From contig NVTE01000006.1 in the NCBI GenBank assembly GCA_002401455.1, positions 59,910 through 123,909 of the forward strand: a DNA stretch of 64,000 bases. The letters run 5' to 3'. Origin of the DNA: Alphaproteobacteria bacterium. GTDB lineage: Bacteria > Pseudomonadota > Alphaproteobacteria > Sphingomonadales > Emcibacteraceae. The notes under the pieces are model-generated. The model was not told where the DNA came from. It worked only from the letters and a program-made list of their open reading frames with translations, and did not search any database. The number at the start of each line of letters is the position of its first letter. Within the stretch, counting starts at the first letter, position 1. Made by a program: the position numbers and the translations under genes. Below, one piece after another: positions 53,543-63,324 of this stretch.

Positions 53543-53929
53543 TTAGGTGGGCATATTGAAGTTAAAGACATTCATCTTGTTGCCGTCCAGATCGCGAAAA
53601 TAACCCGCATAAAAATTGGGGTCAAAGTCGGGGCGCGGTCCGGCAGGGCCTTCGCAGGTGGCGCCCATTTTAATGGCCAGATTATAAACCTTGTCGACCA
53701 TTTCAGTGCTGGGGGCGAAGAGGGCCATCATGTTGCCGTTGCCGGGTGTGGCGGGGTTACCATCATTGGGCTTGATCACGGCAAAGCTTGTGGTGCCGTC
53801 GCCGCTGCTCCAGGAAATGAAGCCGTCGGCTTCCATATTTCTTTTGGCGCCGAGTTCCGCGAGTAGGGTGTCATAAAATTTTCCCGCTTTTTCGATGTCG
53901 TTGGTGCCAACCATAACATATCCAAGCAT
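53543..53929 (-). CDS. VOC family (glyoxalase/bleomycin-resistance fold) protein
   Basis: A 128-residue protein with the paired beta-alpha-beta-beta-beta modules of the vicinal-oxygen-chelate fold: MLGYVMVGTNDIEKAGKFYD at the start and YFRDLDGNKMNVFNF at the end, the latter carrying the usual late metal-ligand position (here Asn/Lys rather than a clear Glu). The absence of a full set of metal ligands leaves the activity open. It is monocistronic, convergent with purA. Confidence 0.82.
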   Translation of the reverse strand: MLGYVMVGTNDIEKAGKFYDTLLAELGAKRNMEADGFISWSSGDGTTSFAVIKPNDGNPATPGNGNMMALFAPSTEMVDKVYNLAIKMGATCEGPAGPRPDFDPNFYAGYFRDLDGNKMNVFNFNMPT

Positions 53930-54276
53930 TCTTCTTCTCCTGTGGTGATTATTGTTAAGTTTACAAAGGGGTGACTGGCTCAGGATTAATGTCCCTGAAT
54001 GCCAATACCCTATATAATATAGGTGGTTATTTGATCATATCAAGCGGGGCTTGATCACTTAAATGTCAGGCTGAACTTAGTTTCATCATTCATTTGAGAT
54101 GGCTTGTACTTTGGGTCAAGCATAGACCCTGGTTGCGAAGCAGACGGTCACGTCAAACGAGTTCAGGGTGACCGGGCCAGAGGGGGTGCAATTGGGTCCG
54201 ATTGAAATTAAAAAAATGGATGCCCCGATTTTACCCGGGGTACCCAGAGGGGGATACAATAGGTTACAGGTAAACT
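53930..54276. other. 347-base intergenic region with short inverted repeats
   Basis: No open frame with a ribosome-binding site is visible on either strand. A 7-bp hairpin ATCAAGC-GGG-GCTTGAT lies at 54039-54055, nested with TGATCA repeats at 54032-54037 and 54052-54057, and a CCCG/CGGG hairpin near 54215-54240 is followed by the end of the secreted-protein gene on the minus strand. It should hold the promoter of the VOC gene; I cannot pick it out. Confidence 0.4.
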
Positions 54277-54681
54277 TTATTTAATAGTGCTCACCATATA
54301 GATGCTGCTAGACTCGCAACTGGCGATTTCACCAAATCTTTTTCGGACATCCTTATTGGCGTCATTATCACCCCAGAACTCTTCCATGCCGGCGACCTTA
54401 GCCGCGTTTGGAGCAGTGCCGCTCCAATAAAATGACCCCCGGGAAATATCCTGGGAATAGAGGGGCCATAAGAGCTCCATGCTATACCCCTTGATCTTTT
54501 CTTTCCGGACAATTTTCATAAAATCAGCGGCGACTTTTTCCATGGCCTCCTGCTTGGCCCCCTCGACCAGCTTGCACTTGAAAAAGTCCCGGGCTGCGGC
54601 TTGGGCGGAATATGATGAAAAAGACAGGCTGATTAAAACGACTGATAAACTAAATGAAATACTCAAAAGTATACGTTTCAT
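54277..54681 (-). CDS. hypothetical secreted protein
   Basis: A 134-residue protein. The ATG at 54681 is chosen because GGAGAG lies 6 bases upstream; a GTG two codons earlier is possible. The N-terminus (MKRILLSISFSLSVVLISLSFSSYSAQAAA) is split between a basic start and a hydrophobic core ending SAQA-AA, a clear signal peptide. The mature part is about 105 residues with two Cys (FKCKL and ASCES) that could form a disulfide, and YSMELLWPLYSQDISRGSF near the middle. No family recognised. Transcribed alone. Confidence 0.65.
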   Translation of the reverse strand: MKRILLSISFSLSVVLISLSFSSYSAQAAARDFFKCKLVEGAKQEAMEKVAADFMKIVRKEKIKGYSMELLWPLYSQDISRGSFYWSGTAPNAAKVAGMEEFWGDNDANKDVRKRFGEIASCESSSIYMVSTIK

Positions 54682-54795
54682 GTCCACTCTCCTTGTATTA
54701 TTTAATTAGGTCGCATTGAGCGACAATAACAGGAGGTTAACACAACTATTGATTTAAATCAATTTGACGTGATGGCTTTGAGGGTTGAACCGGAT

Positions 54796-56664
54796 TTAGG
54801 CCTTTAACACCTCAATATTTTCCTCAATCTCGATCCACTCCAACTCAAACTCTTCCAGGTCCAGGGTCATGTCTAGTTTTTCTGCAGTAAATTTCTTCAG
54901 GGCCGCGGCGGCTTTATGGTCGCCGTGGACATAGAGTTTCGGATTCTTCAGCGCCCGGTCATATTTTGCAATGTCCGTGGTCAGTCGCTTGATTTTCTTT
55001 TCCAGCTTTTCCCGCTGTTTACGCAGGGAGGTCAGCTCCGGATTTTCGCTCTTGACCTTTTGGACCACGTCAGTTTTTTTGGTCTTCTTGCGGGAGGTGG
55101 CCCGGGATTGCAGGATCAGCTTTTTATAATCTTCCATATCGCCGTCATAGGGGTTGACGGTACCATCATGGACCAGCCACAGGCGGTCGGCACAGGCCTC
55201 GATCAGATGGCGGTCATGGCTGATCATGATTACTGCGCCCTCATAACCGTTGATGGCATGAATCAGGGCTTCGCGGCTTTCCACGTCCAGATGGTTGGTC
55301 GGTTCGTCGAGGATCAGAATATGGGGCGCATTGAGGCTCATCAGAGCGAACAACAGCCGGGCTTTTTCACCACCGGACAGGTCTTCAACCCGGGTCATGG
55401 CCTTGTCGGAGCCAAAGCTGAAGGCGCCGAGCTTGGCCCGGACCCGGCTTTCGGGCACATTGGGCATGCGCTCCTTCAGGTGACTGAGCGGGGTACCGTC
55501 CATATTGAGCTCATCCAGCTGATGCTGGGCAAAATACCCCACGTCAAGCTTGGAGGATTTTTTCATCGCGCCGTCCATAATATCAAGTCGACCTGAGATC
55601 AGTTTGGCGAAGGTGGATTTACCGTTACCATTCTGACCAAGCAGGGCGATGCGGTCATCCATATCCAGGCGCAGGTTCAGGCGGGTCAGGATCGGCTTGC
55701 CGGCCTCATAGCCAACCTGGGCATGGTCGAGGGTGAACAGAGGCGGGGCCAGCGGTTTGGGGTTGGGGAACTCAAAGGAAAAGGTCTTGTCTTCCAGAAT
55801 GCTGTCCAGCGGGCCCATTCTTTCCAGCATCTTGACCCGGCTCTGGGCCTGTTTGGCTTTGGAGGCTTTGGCCTTGAAGCGGTCGATGAAGCTTTGCAGA
55901 TGTTTTTGCGCGGCTTCCTGTTTGACGATACCGGCCTTACGGTGGGCCAGCTGTTCCCGGCGCAATTTTTCGAAATTGTCATAGTTTCCGGTGTAGAGCT
56001 TGAGCTTCTGCTGGTCCAGATGCAGGATCGCGGTCACTGAACTGTTGAGCAGGTCGCGGTCATGGCTGACAATGATGATGGTATAGGGGTAGGTTTTGAT
56101 GAAATTCTCCAGCCACATGACCCCTTCAAGGTCAAGATAGTTGGTCGGTTCATCGAGCAGCAGCAGATCCGGTTTGGTGAACAGGGTACAGGCCAGGGCC
56201 ACCCGCATGCGCCAGCCGCCGGAAAAGGACGAGCAGGGCCGCCGCTGGGCCTCACCATCAAAACCAAGGCCGGAGAGGATGCTGGCGGCGCGGGCTTCGG
56301 CGGTATGGGCCTCAATATCGGCCAGCCTCATGTGAATGTCGGCGATTTTTTCAGGATCTGTTTCAGTCTCCGCGGCCTTTTCCAGGGCCTGCATTTCATG
56401 ATCTGCTTCCAGAACCGTATCGAGCAGGCTGGTAGCCCCGCCGGGCGCTTCCTGAGCCACCTGACCGAGTTTGGCCTTGCGTCTGATTTGAAGCGAACCC
56501 TCATCGCAGTGCAATTCGCCGGTGATGAGTTTCAACAGCGTTGACTTGCCCGCACCGTTTTTACCGACGATGCCGACTTTATGGCCCGCAGGGACCCGGG
56601 CGCTGGCGCCCTCAAGCAAGGTTTTACCGGCAATACGGTAAGTGATGTCCTGAATTTGAAGCAT
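54796..56664 (-). CDS. ABC-F family ATPase (YheS-like)
   Basis: Soluble tandem ATPase of the ABC-F group, which acts on ribosomes rather than membranes. The 622-residue protein has two nucleotide domains: Walker A GKNGAGKST and GQNGNGKST, signatures FSGGWRMRVALA and LSGGEKARLLFA, Walker B LLLLDEPTNYLDL and ILILDEPTNHLDV. Between them lies the basic interdomain linker (about 240-300) that reaches the ribosomal P/E site. The C-terminus is a Lys-rich coiled coil. Closest by layout to E. coli YheS; which subfamily is not certain. Confidence 0.92.
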   Translation of the reverse strand: MLQIQDITYRIAGKTLLEGASARVPAGHKVGIVGKNGAGKSTLLKLITGELHCDEGSLQIRRKAKLGQVAQEAPGGATSLLDTVLEADHEMQALEKAAETETDPEKIADIHMRLADIEAHTAEARAASILSGLGFDGEAQRRPCSSFSGGWRMRVALACTLFTKPDLLLLDEPTNYLDLEGVMWLENFIKTYPYTIIIVSHDRDLLNSSVTAILHLDQQKLKLYTGNYDNFEKLRREQLAHRKAGIVKQEAAQKHLQSFIDRFKAKASKAKQAQSRVKMLERMGPLDSILEDKTFSFEFPNPKPLAPPLFTLDHAQVGYEAGKPILTRLNLRLDMDDRIALLGQNGNGKSTFAKLISGRLDIMDGAMKKSSKLDVGYFAQHQLDELNMDGTPLSHLKERMPNVPESRVRAKLGAFSFGSDKAMTRVEDLSGGEKARLLFALMSLNAPHILILDEPTNHLDVESREALIHAINGYEGAVIMISHDRHLIEACADRLWLVHDGTVNPYDGDMEDYKKLILQSRATSRKKTKKTDVVQKVKSENPELTSLRKQREKLEKKIKRLTTDIAKYDRALKNPKLYVHGDHKAAAALKKFTAEKLDMTLDLEEFELEWIEIEENIEVLKA

Positions 56665-56735
56665 AGAATGTACCTAATAAAATTTGTACAGGGTTTAACA
56701 GGATTTGGCAAAAATACAATGGATGATTTCTTCTG

Positions 56736-56764
56736 TTGATGTTCTGGCCAGAAAACATTATAAC
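56736..56764 (+). promoter_or_regulatory. sigma70-type promoter of ndk
   Basis: TTGATG (56736-56741), a 17-base spacer and TATAAC (56759-56764), matching the consensus at 4 and 5 of 6 positions. The ndk ATG is 39 bases downstream. Confidence 0.65.
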
Positions 56765-56802
56765 CCGCCCCAAATTGTATTTTTAAACTCAAGGATTGAA
56801 CG

Positions 56803-57225
56803 ATGACTGTTTCCCGTACTTTTTCTATTATTAAACCAGACGCCACCCGCCGCAACCTGACCGGCGCTATTGTTAAAATGTTTGAAGACGGTGGTCTGCG
56901 CATTGTCGCGTCCAAGCGTATTCAGATGACCCGCGCACAGGCCGAAGGCTTCTACGGTGTTCATAAAGAACGTCCTTTCTTTGGTGAACTGGTTGATTTC
57001 ATGATCTCTGAGCCGGTTGTTGTTCAGGTTCTCGAAGGCGAAAACGCTGTAACCCGTAACCGCGACATCATGGGCGCTACTAACCCAGAAGACGCTGACG
57101 AAGGCACAGTTCGTAAATCCCACGCCCTGTCCATCGGCGAAAATTCCGTTCACGGTTCCGACAGCGCAGAAAATGCTGCCATCGAAATCGCTTTCTTCTT
57201 CAAAGAAGACGAACTGGTTGGCTAA
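56803..57225 (+). CDS. ndk: nucleoside-diphosphate kinase
   Basis: Transfers gamma-phosphate from ATP to nucleoside diphosphates, balancing NTP and dNTP pools. The 140-residue protein has the phospho-acceptor His117 in NSVHGSDS, with [13 protein letters not shown] at the start and [19 protein letters not shown] before the active site. Codon use is strongly biased, as for a highly expressed gene. It has its own promoter and terminator and is divergent from the ABC-F gene. Confidence 0.98.
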   Translation: MTVSRTFSIIKPDATRRNLTGAIVKMFEDGGLRIVASKRIQMTRAQAEGFYGVHKERPFFGELVDFMISEPVVVQVLEGENAVTRNRDIMGATNPEDADEGTVRKSHALSIGENSVHGSDSAENAAIEIAFFFKEDELVG

Positions 57226-57250
57226 GCTTTAATTAGCTTAAGACATAAGA

Positions 57251-57286
57251 AAAGCCGCGGATCATTGTGATCGGCGGCTTTTTTTT
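57251..57286 (+). terminator. intrinsic terminator of ndk, possibly bidirectional
   Basis: AAAAGCCGC...GCGGCTTTT-type stem (57251-57280) extended by GATCA/TGATC around a short loop, followed by eight T on the plus strand. The A-run on the left would give a U-run for minus-strand transcripts ending purN. Confidence 0.9.
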
Positions 57287-57309
57287 GTGGGAAACTGTAA
57301 TTTAACCCG

Positions 57310-57963
57310 TCATACTTTCGTTGGTTCCGGACTGATCAGGCCGTGTTCCGGGTAGCTGGCTTTTTCGATGACCGCCTTGTTGCCGGAAATGCGCACCCGG
57401 CCCAGGGCGACCAGCTTCAGGGCCTCCGGGTAGATCACATGTTCAAGCTCAAGAACTTTGCGCGACAGATTATCGGCATCATCTTCCGGGTCAACGGCCA
57501 GAGCCGCCTGAAGAATGATCGGGCCGTCGTCCATTTCCGGCCGGACAATATGCACCGTGCATCCGGTAAAGCGCACACCAGCCTCTAACGCCCGTTCCTG
57601 GGTATGCAGGCCGCGGAAGGCGGGCAGCAGGGACGGATGGATGTTCAGGATACGATCTTTCCAGCGATTGACAAAACGGCCGTCCAAAATGCGCATGAAA
57701 CCGGCCAGGCAGATAAATTTGGCCTTGTATTTTTTCAGTTCCTGATCGATGGCTTCTTCAAAGCTCTCCCGGTCATCATAATCCCGGTGATTGATCACGG
57801 AGGTGGCAATGCCGGCTTTTTTGGCCCGTTCCAGGCCATAAGCCCCCGGGTTGTTAGAGATCACCGCCACGATGCGGGCGGGAAAACCGTCCTGGGCGCA
57901 GGCATCAATGAGGGCTTGCAGGTTACTTCCCTGACCAGAAACCAATACAGCAACGTCTAACAT
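57310..57963 (-). CDS. purN: phosphoribosylglycinamide formyltransferase
   Basis: Transfers a formyl group from 10-formyl-THF to GAR in purine synthesis. The 217-residue protein starts MLDVAVLVSGQGSNLQALID (phosphate-binding loop) and has the catalytic NIHPSLLPAFRG with its His, preceded by CLAGFMRIL and followed by a conserved Asp in VRPEMDDGPIILQ. It is cotranscribed with purM upstream, which makes the substrate's successor in the pathway; the gap is 14 bases. Confidence 0.97.
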   Translation of the reverse strand: MLDVAVLVSGQGSNLQALIDACAQDGFPARIVAVISNNPGAYGLERAKKAGIATSVINHRDYDDRESFEEAIDQELKKYKAKFICLAGFMRILDGRFVNRWKDRILNIHPSLLPAFRGLHTQERALEAGVRFTGCTVHIVRPEMDDGPIILQAALAVDPEDDADNLSRKVLELEHVIYPEALKLVALGRVRISGNKAVIEKASYPEHGLISPEPTKV

Positions 57964-57977
57964 GCGATATATCCTGT

Positions 57978-59081
57978 TTAAGTTGAGGAAAGAGCCTGCC
58001 AGGCGGTATCATAGCCCCAGCTGCCCTTGGTGCCGGTGACTACGGTTGCCGGTTCGTTGGCTGATTTCTTCACCACCTGTCCCAAAGTATAGACCGTTTC
58101 GCCCATCTGTTCGAAGATTTTCCGGGTTTCCTCAGCACCGTCGGCGGTGACGATCACCACCAGGCCAATGCCGCAGTTAAAGGTCTTGGCCATTTCCAGC
58201 GGTGCCAGATTGCCAGCTTCCCGCAGCCAGTCAAAGACCGGCGGCAGGCTCCAGCAGCTGGCATCTACATGGGCGGAAACACCGTCCGGCAGAATGCGCG
58301 GGATATTTTCGACAAATCCACCGCCGGTGATATGGGAGATGGCATGGATGTGACCGGCTTTCAGGGCGGCCAATGTGCTTTTGACATAAATTCTGGTGGG
58401 CTCCAGCAGGGCGGCGCCAAATTCTTTGTCGGCATCAAACGGGCAGGGGTCATTATAGCCCAGACCTGAATCTTCCACCAAGCGACGAACCAGGGAGAAG
58501 CCGTTGGAATGAACACCGCTGGAGGCAAGGCCCAGAAGGACATCACCTTCCGCCACATGTTCACCGGTCAGAATCTTGTCCCGGTCCACAGCCCCGACAC
58601 AGAAGCCAGCCAGGTCATAGTCGCCGTCCTTATACATGCCGGGCATTTCTGCGGTCTCGCCACCGATCAGGGCAGTGCCCGACTGGCGACAGCCCTCGGC
58701 GATGCCTTCGATGATGGCGCGGCCAGCGTCAACGCTCAGATGGCCGGTGGCAAAATAATCCAGGAAAAACAGGGGCTCTGCCCCCTGAACAATCAGGTCG
58801 TTGACACACATGGCCACCAGGTCGATGCCGACGGTGTCATGCTTACCGGATTCTATCGCTACCTTAAGCTTGGTGCCGACTCCGTCGGTGCCGGATACCA
58901 GGATCGGATCGGTATAACCCGCCGCCTTGAGGTCAAACAGGGCGCCAAAGCCCCCAAGACCAGATGTGCAACCGGGCCTTTTGGTCGAGGCTGCGGCTGG
59001 TTTAATGGCTTCTACAAGGTCATTACCCGCATCAATATCAACACCGGCATCTTTGTATGTGTAGGATTTTTTTTCGTTCAC
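57978..59081 (-). CDS. purM: phosphoribosylformylglycinamidine cyclo-ligase
   Basis: ATP-dependent closure of the imidazole ring (AIR synthetase). The start is placed at GTG 59081 because AGGTGG lies 7 bases upstream and the protein then begins [17 protein letters not shown] as in the family; an open extension to 59159 is AT-rich and unconserved. This gives 367 residues. Signatures include [35 protein letters not shown] and [14 protein letters not shown]. purN follows in the same operon. Confidence 0.96.
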   Translation of the reverse strand: MNEKKSYTYKDAGVDIDAGNDLVEAIKPAAASTKRPGCTSGLGGFGALFDLKAAGYTDPILVSGTDGVGTKLKVAIESGKHDTVGIDLVAMCVNDLIVQGAEPLFFLDYFATGHLSVDAGRAIIEGIAEGCRQSGTALIGGETAEMPGMYKDGDYDLAGFCVGAVDRDKILTGEHVAEGDVLLGLASSGVHSNGFSLVRRLVEDSGLGYNDPCPFDADKEFGAALLEPTRIYVKSTLAALKAGHIHAISHITGGGFVENIPRILPDGVSAHVDASCWSLPPVFDWLREAGNLAPLEMAKTFNCGIGLVVIVTADGAEETRKIFEQMGETVYTLGQVVKKSANEPATVVTGTKGSWGYDTAWQALSST

Positions 59082-59248
59082 GATTGTCCACCTGAAAACA
59101 TTATATTCAAGTTCAGATATAAGGGCAGGGGCGGGAAAAGGCCACCTGATTTTTATCAATTAAGAAATTATAAATGTCTTGCCATAGTCATGACAAAATG
59201 CGCAAATAAGTCTATAAGACGAAAAATGGATTGTTTGGATTAATATAA

Positions 59249-60433
59249 TTGACTAAAAACTTTTTAAATACAATGATGTATATGATTATATTGATGTTTT
59301 TCATTAATATAAATGGCGGTCATGCCCTGGCGCAGGAGGCTGAAGGCCGTCCAGGTTCCGTTAAGGATCCTCTTGACGTCAGTCACATCGGGTCGCCAAA
59401 AATATATACCATCTATAATATCTCAATCGATAAAACGGCGAGAACGTCCAGCCGGGCAAGCCGGGCCGCCCTGCGATCCGCCCAGCGCATGGCCCTGGAC
59501 ACATTGTTCCGTAAAATTATTCGGGAAGAGGATCATGAAACTCTGCCACAGCTCTCCGACGGTCAGGTTGCGGAGTTGGTCAGCGGAATTGAGGTGGCCA
59601 ATGAGAAAAGCTCGCGCGTACGTTATATGGCGGACTTTACCGTTCATTTCAGCCGGGACAAGATTTATAATTTCCTGTCTGAGAAACAAATTCCCTTCGC
59701 GGAAACATTATCTAATCCGGCCAGTATCCTGACGGTGCTGGAGCAAGACGGGGCAGCGGTATTGTGGGAAAAAAACAATGACTGGCGCGCCGCATGGCTG
59801 AGCTATGATACGGCAAATAACCTGGTACCGATCCGGGTCGTTGTCCCGTCCCTGGCTAATCGTCTGGCTCTGACCGCCGGGCAGGTGCAACTGGGAGACA
59901 GGCAACTGTTGCAGGATTTTGCCGACAGACAAGGGCTGGTGAAGCTTTATGTCATGAGTGCCCGGATCAAAAATGACATTGTCCGGCAAATAAAGACATT
60001 GGAGTTGAGTATTTATAAGCTTGGTGACGATGATTTTTCTTTCACGACAACAATAGATCTTGATATTACCACAGATGACATGAGTTCACTCTATGACGAG
60101 GCCATAAAACAGGCGACATATTGGTTGGATAATGAGTGGAAAGAAAAGGTGATGATTCACTTTGGAACCTCGTCGCACCTGAAGGTTCAAATCCAATATG
60201 ACAGCAGTGAAGACTGGTTTCAGATCAAGAAAAAACTTGAGTCGATCTCCCTGATCCGAAAGGTAACATTAAAGAATTTTACCATCAGGGCGGCGGGTGT
60301 GGAAATAGAGCATTCCGGGGATGTCGAACAGATTATTCTAACCCTTGATCAGGAAAATCTGATTTTGACAGAACAAATGGATACTATGGCGACTGAGGAA
60401 AATTATCCTTGGGTCCTGACGTTAAAGAAGTAA
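59249..60433 (+). CDS. DUF2066 domain protein, exported
   Basis: A 394-residue protein starting at TTG 59249 or at ATG 59273; neither has a good ribosome-binding site. A hydrophobic N-terminal stretch (MIILMFFININGGHALAQ) reads as a signal peptide. The DUF2066 region lies in about the first 250 residues: RTSSRASRAALRSAQRMALD and RYMADFTVHFSRDKIYNFL. The C-terminal part is less conserved. DUF2066 genes recur beside hda-type genes, as here (hdaA begins 5 bases after the stop), but their role is unknown. Confidence 0.78.
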   Translation: MTKNFLNTMMYMIILMFFININGGHALAQEAEGRPGSVKDPLDVSHIGSPKIYTIYNISIDKTARTSSRASRAALRSAQRMALDTLFRKIIREEDHETLPQLSDGQVAELVSGIEVANEKSSRVRYMADFTVHFSRDKIYNFLSEKQIPFAETLSNPASILTVLEQDGAAVLWEKNNDWRAAWLSYDTANNLVPIRVVVPSLANRLALTAGQVQLGDRQLLQDFADRQGLVKLYVMSARIKNDIVRQIKTLELSIYKLGDDDFSFTTTIDLDITTDDMSSLYDEAIKQATYWLDNEWKEKVMIHFGTSSHLKVQIQYDSSEDWFQIKKKLESISLIRKVTLKNFTIRAAGVEIEHSGDVEQIILTLDQENLILTEQMDTMATEENYPWVLTLKK

Positions 60434-60438
60434 TACAT

Positions 60439-61098
60439 ATGCCTCCCGTACAAATTCCTTTTGATATTCCCGTGCGCGTTGCCTTTGAGGCGGAAGACTA
60501 TCTGGTGACTGCGTCCAATGAGGCGGCGGTCCAGTGGATCGACCGCTGGCCCGACTGGAACACGACACACTGCACGATCCTGTATGGCACGCCGGGCTGT
60601 GGCAAAACCCACCTGTCCCATGTCTGGCAGCATAAGTCAGGGGCCCGTCTGGTCGATCTTGCAACTGTAAATCTGCCAGGGAACGCCTGTAGTCTGATCA
60701 TTGAGAATGTGGATGTCATCCTTGAAGATCCAGGGATGCAGGAGAAATTGTTTCATCTCTATAACTGGCAGAAGGAAAAGGGCGGCACGCTGATGCTGAC
60801 CGCGGACAAGCACCCAAAGCATTGGCAGCTTGACCTGCCGGACCTGCGGTCGCGGATGCTGGCCTCCATGGCCATAGAAATCGGGCCGCCGGATGATGAC
60901 CTGCTGGCCGCCGTGATCGTCAAACAATTTATGGACCGACAGATCATGGTTCCCCTGGAGGTGGTCACTTACCTGATGGCCAGAATAGAGCGGTCATTTG
61001 AGGCCGCACGGGATATTGTGGCCAAAATCGATCAATTGGCCCTGAGCCAGAAACGTAAAATAACGATTCCCCTGGTTCGGCATTTACTGGATGATTAG
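60439..61098 (+). CDS. hdaA: DnaA-related replication regulator HdaA
   Basis: AAA+ protein that, with the DNA clamp, stimulates ATP hydrolysis by DnaA and prevents re-initiation. The ATG at 60439 gives 219 residues beginning MPPVQIPFDIPV, whose QIPFDI matches the clamp-binding motif at the N-terminus of Hda proteins. The AAA+ domain has GTPGCGKTH (50-58) and an imperfect Walker B in SLIIENVDVI. The truncated ATPase domain without the DnaA DNA-binding domain separates it from DnaA itself. Directly downstream of the DUF2066 gene. Confidence 0.93.
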   Translation: MPPVQIPFDIPVRVAFEAEDYLVTASNEAAVQWIDRWPDWNTTHCTILYGTPGCGKTHLSHVWQHKSGARLVDLATVNLPGNACSLIIENVDVILEDPGMQEKLFHLYNWQKEKGGTLMLTADKHPKHWQLDLPDLRSRMLASMAIEIGPPDDDLLAAVIVKQFMDRQIMVPLEVVTYLMARIERSFEAARDIVAKIDQLALSQKRKITIPLVRHLLDD

Positions 61099-61173
61099 CA
61101 AATAATTAGGGTGTTTCACAAAATTGCAATATTTTAGACATATTAATAGGCGGAAATAATTGGGATTTTTTAG

Positions 61174-63318
61174 ATGACACAATCAGAGATACAAGAAGAA
61201 AAACCATTTCCGTTCCGCGATTTTCCCGTTGAAGAGCGCCTGATTAACCGCGAGCTATCGTGGTTGCGCTTTAATATGCGGGTGATGGAGGAGTCTAATA
61301 ACCCGGCCCATCCCCTGTTGGAGCGCCTGCGGTTTTTATCCATATCAGGCAGTAATCTGGACGAATTTTATATGGTTCGGGTGGCTGGTATCCGCGGGCA
61401 GATTACCGCCGGGGTGGAAAAAATCAGCAATGAAGGCATGACGCCAACAGAGCAGTTGGACCAGATTAATGACCTGGCCGCAGACCTTATTCATAATCAG
61501 CAGGTCTGCTGGGCCGGACTGGTGGAGAGTTTGAAGGAAGAGGGCATCAACCTGATCGACTCCCGGGATATTTCTACCGAGGATATGGTCTGGCTTGAAA
61601 CCTATTTCCTGGAAAGTGTTTTTCCGCTGCTCACACCGCTGGCGGTTGACCCGGCCCATCCGTTTCCCTTCATCCCCAATATGGGGTTTTCCATTGTCCT
61701 TGAACTGGAAAACAACGAAGATGGCCGGCCCCTGTTGGCCCTGTTGCCGGTTCCGCGCCAGACCAAGCGTTTTGTCCGCCTGCCGGGGGACGAGGTCCGG
61801 TTTATTTCGGTAGAGAATTGCATCCGCCTGTTTATGACCCGGTTATTTCCCAACTATTCCATTCAGGGGGAGGGTATTTTTCGCCTGATCAGGGATAGTG
61901 AGATGGAAGTAGATGAAGAGGCCGAAGACCTGGTCCGAGTGTTCGAAAGCGCGCTCAAACGTCGGCGCCGGGGCAGTGTGATCCGGTTGGAAGTCAATGC
62001 GGACATCCCGAAAAACCTCCTGAAAATGGTCCGGCGGGAGCTTCGCATAACCAAGAAGGAAATTGTCAATATTGACGGGATTTTGGGTATTGCGGAGGTC
62101 GACCAGCTGATTGTTGATGGCTTTACCAATCTTAAATTTCCCGCCATGGACCCGCGGTTTCCCCAGCGCATGAAAGAAAAGGGCGGCGATTGTTTCTCGG
62201 CGATCCGGGAAAAAGATTTTATCGTTCACCATCCTTTTGAGAGTTTCGATGCAGTGGTCAGCTTCCTGCGCCAGGCCGCCCAGGACCCGGATGTGGTGGC
62301 GATCAAGCAGACCCTGTACCGGACCAGTGATAATTCGCCGATCATCCGGGCCCTGATTGATGCGGCGGAGTCCGGCAAGTCGGTCACCGCCCTTGTGGAG
62401 CTGAAAGCACGGTTTGATGAAGCCCGCAATATCCAGTGGGCCCGGGATATGGAACGGGCCGGGGTTCAGGTGGTTTACGGTTTTCTGGAATTAAAAACCC
62501 ATGCCAAGATATCGGTGATCATTCGCCGGGAAAATGAACAGCTGCGGACCTATATTCATTATGGCACCGGCAATTACCACCCAATAACCGCTAAGGTATA
62601 TACCGACCTGTCCTTCTTCACCGATGATGAGGCACTGGGCCGGGATGCTGTGCATATTTTTAACTATCTGACTGGATATGCCAGGCCAAAACAGTTGGAA
62701 AAAGTGGTGATTTCCCCCTTTGGTATCCGGGACCATTTGATGGGTATGATTGATCGGGAAATAGACTTTTCCAAGGCGGGGAAGCCCGCCAGTGTCTGGG
62801 CCAAGATGAATGCGCTTGTCGACCCGATTATCATTGATAAATTATATGAGGCGTCCTGCCAGGGGGTCTCCATTGATTTGGTCGTGCGGGGCATCTGCTG
62901 TCTGCGCCCTGGTGTGGCGGGAATGTCGGAGAATATTCGGGTGAAAAGCATTGTCGGCCGCTTTCTGGAACATTCTCGAATTTTTTGTTTTGGCAATGGC
63001 CATGTCATGCCCTCTGATGAGGCAAAGGTCTATATTTCCTCTTCTGACTGGATGCCGCGCAATTTTGAACGGCGGGTGGAATCGATGATTCCCCTGGAGA
63101 ACAAGACGGTCAAATCTCAGGTTCTGGGCCAGATCATGGTTGCTAACCTAAAGGATAATGTGCAAAGCTGGCATCTGGAAGAGGATCATTCTTATAAACG
63201 GGCCACTGTGGGGGAAGAACCCTTCTGTGCCCATGATTATTTCTTGAAAAATCCCAGCCTGTCCGGTATGGGAAAAGCAATTAAGGGCAAGGAATTTCCC
63301 TTGCGGTTAACAGAGTGA
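61174..63318 (+). CDS. ppk1: polyphosphate kinase 1
   Basis: Reversibly polymerizes the gamma-phosphate of ATP into polyphosphate. The 714-residue protein has the Ppk1 layout: N-terminal domain with LINRELSWLRFNMRVMEE, head domain, and two C-terminal phospholipase-D-like domains. The autophosphorylated His lies in LKTHAKISVI and a second catalytic His in RFLEHSRIFCFGNG; IHYGTGNYHP is the ATP-loop signature. It follows hdaA after 75 bases. The ppx frame begins 6 bases after its stop, so the two are probably cotranscribed. Confidence 0.97.
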   Translation: MTQSEIQEEKPFPFRDFPVEERLINRELSWLRFNMRVMEESNNPAHPLLERLRFLSISGSNLDEFYMVRVAGIRGQITAGVEKISNEGMTPTEQLDQINDLAADLIHNQQVCWAGLVESLKEEGINLIDSRDISTEDMVWLETYFLESVFPLLTPLAVDPAHPFPFIPNMGFSIVLELENNEDGRPLLALLPVPRQTKRFVRLPGDEVRFISVENCIRLFMTRLFPNYSIQGEGIFRLIRDSEMEVDEEAEDLVRVFESALKRRRRGSVIRLEVNADIPKNLLKMVRRELRITKKEIVNIDGILGIAEVDQLIVDGFTNLKFPAMDPRFPQRMKEKGGDCFSAIREKDFIVHHPFESFDAVVSFLRQAAQDPDVVAIKQTLYRTSDNSPIIRALIDAAESGKSVTALVELKARFDEARNIQWARDMERAGVQVVYGFLELKTHAKISVIIRRENEQLRTYIHYGTGNYHPITAKVYTDLSFFTDDEALGRDAVHIFNYLTGYARPKQLEKVVISPFGIRDHLMGMIDREIDFSKAGKPASVWAKMNALVDPIIIDKLYEASCQGVSIDLVVRGICCLRPGVAGMSENIRVKSIVGRFLEHSRIFCFGNGHVMPSDEAKVYISSSDWMPRNFERRVESMIPLENKTVKSQVLGQIMVANLKDNVQSWHLEEDHSYKRATVGEEPFCAHDYFLKNPSLSGMGKAIKGKEFPLRLTE

Positions 63319-63324
63319 TGGTTC

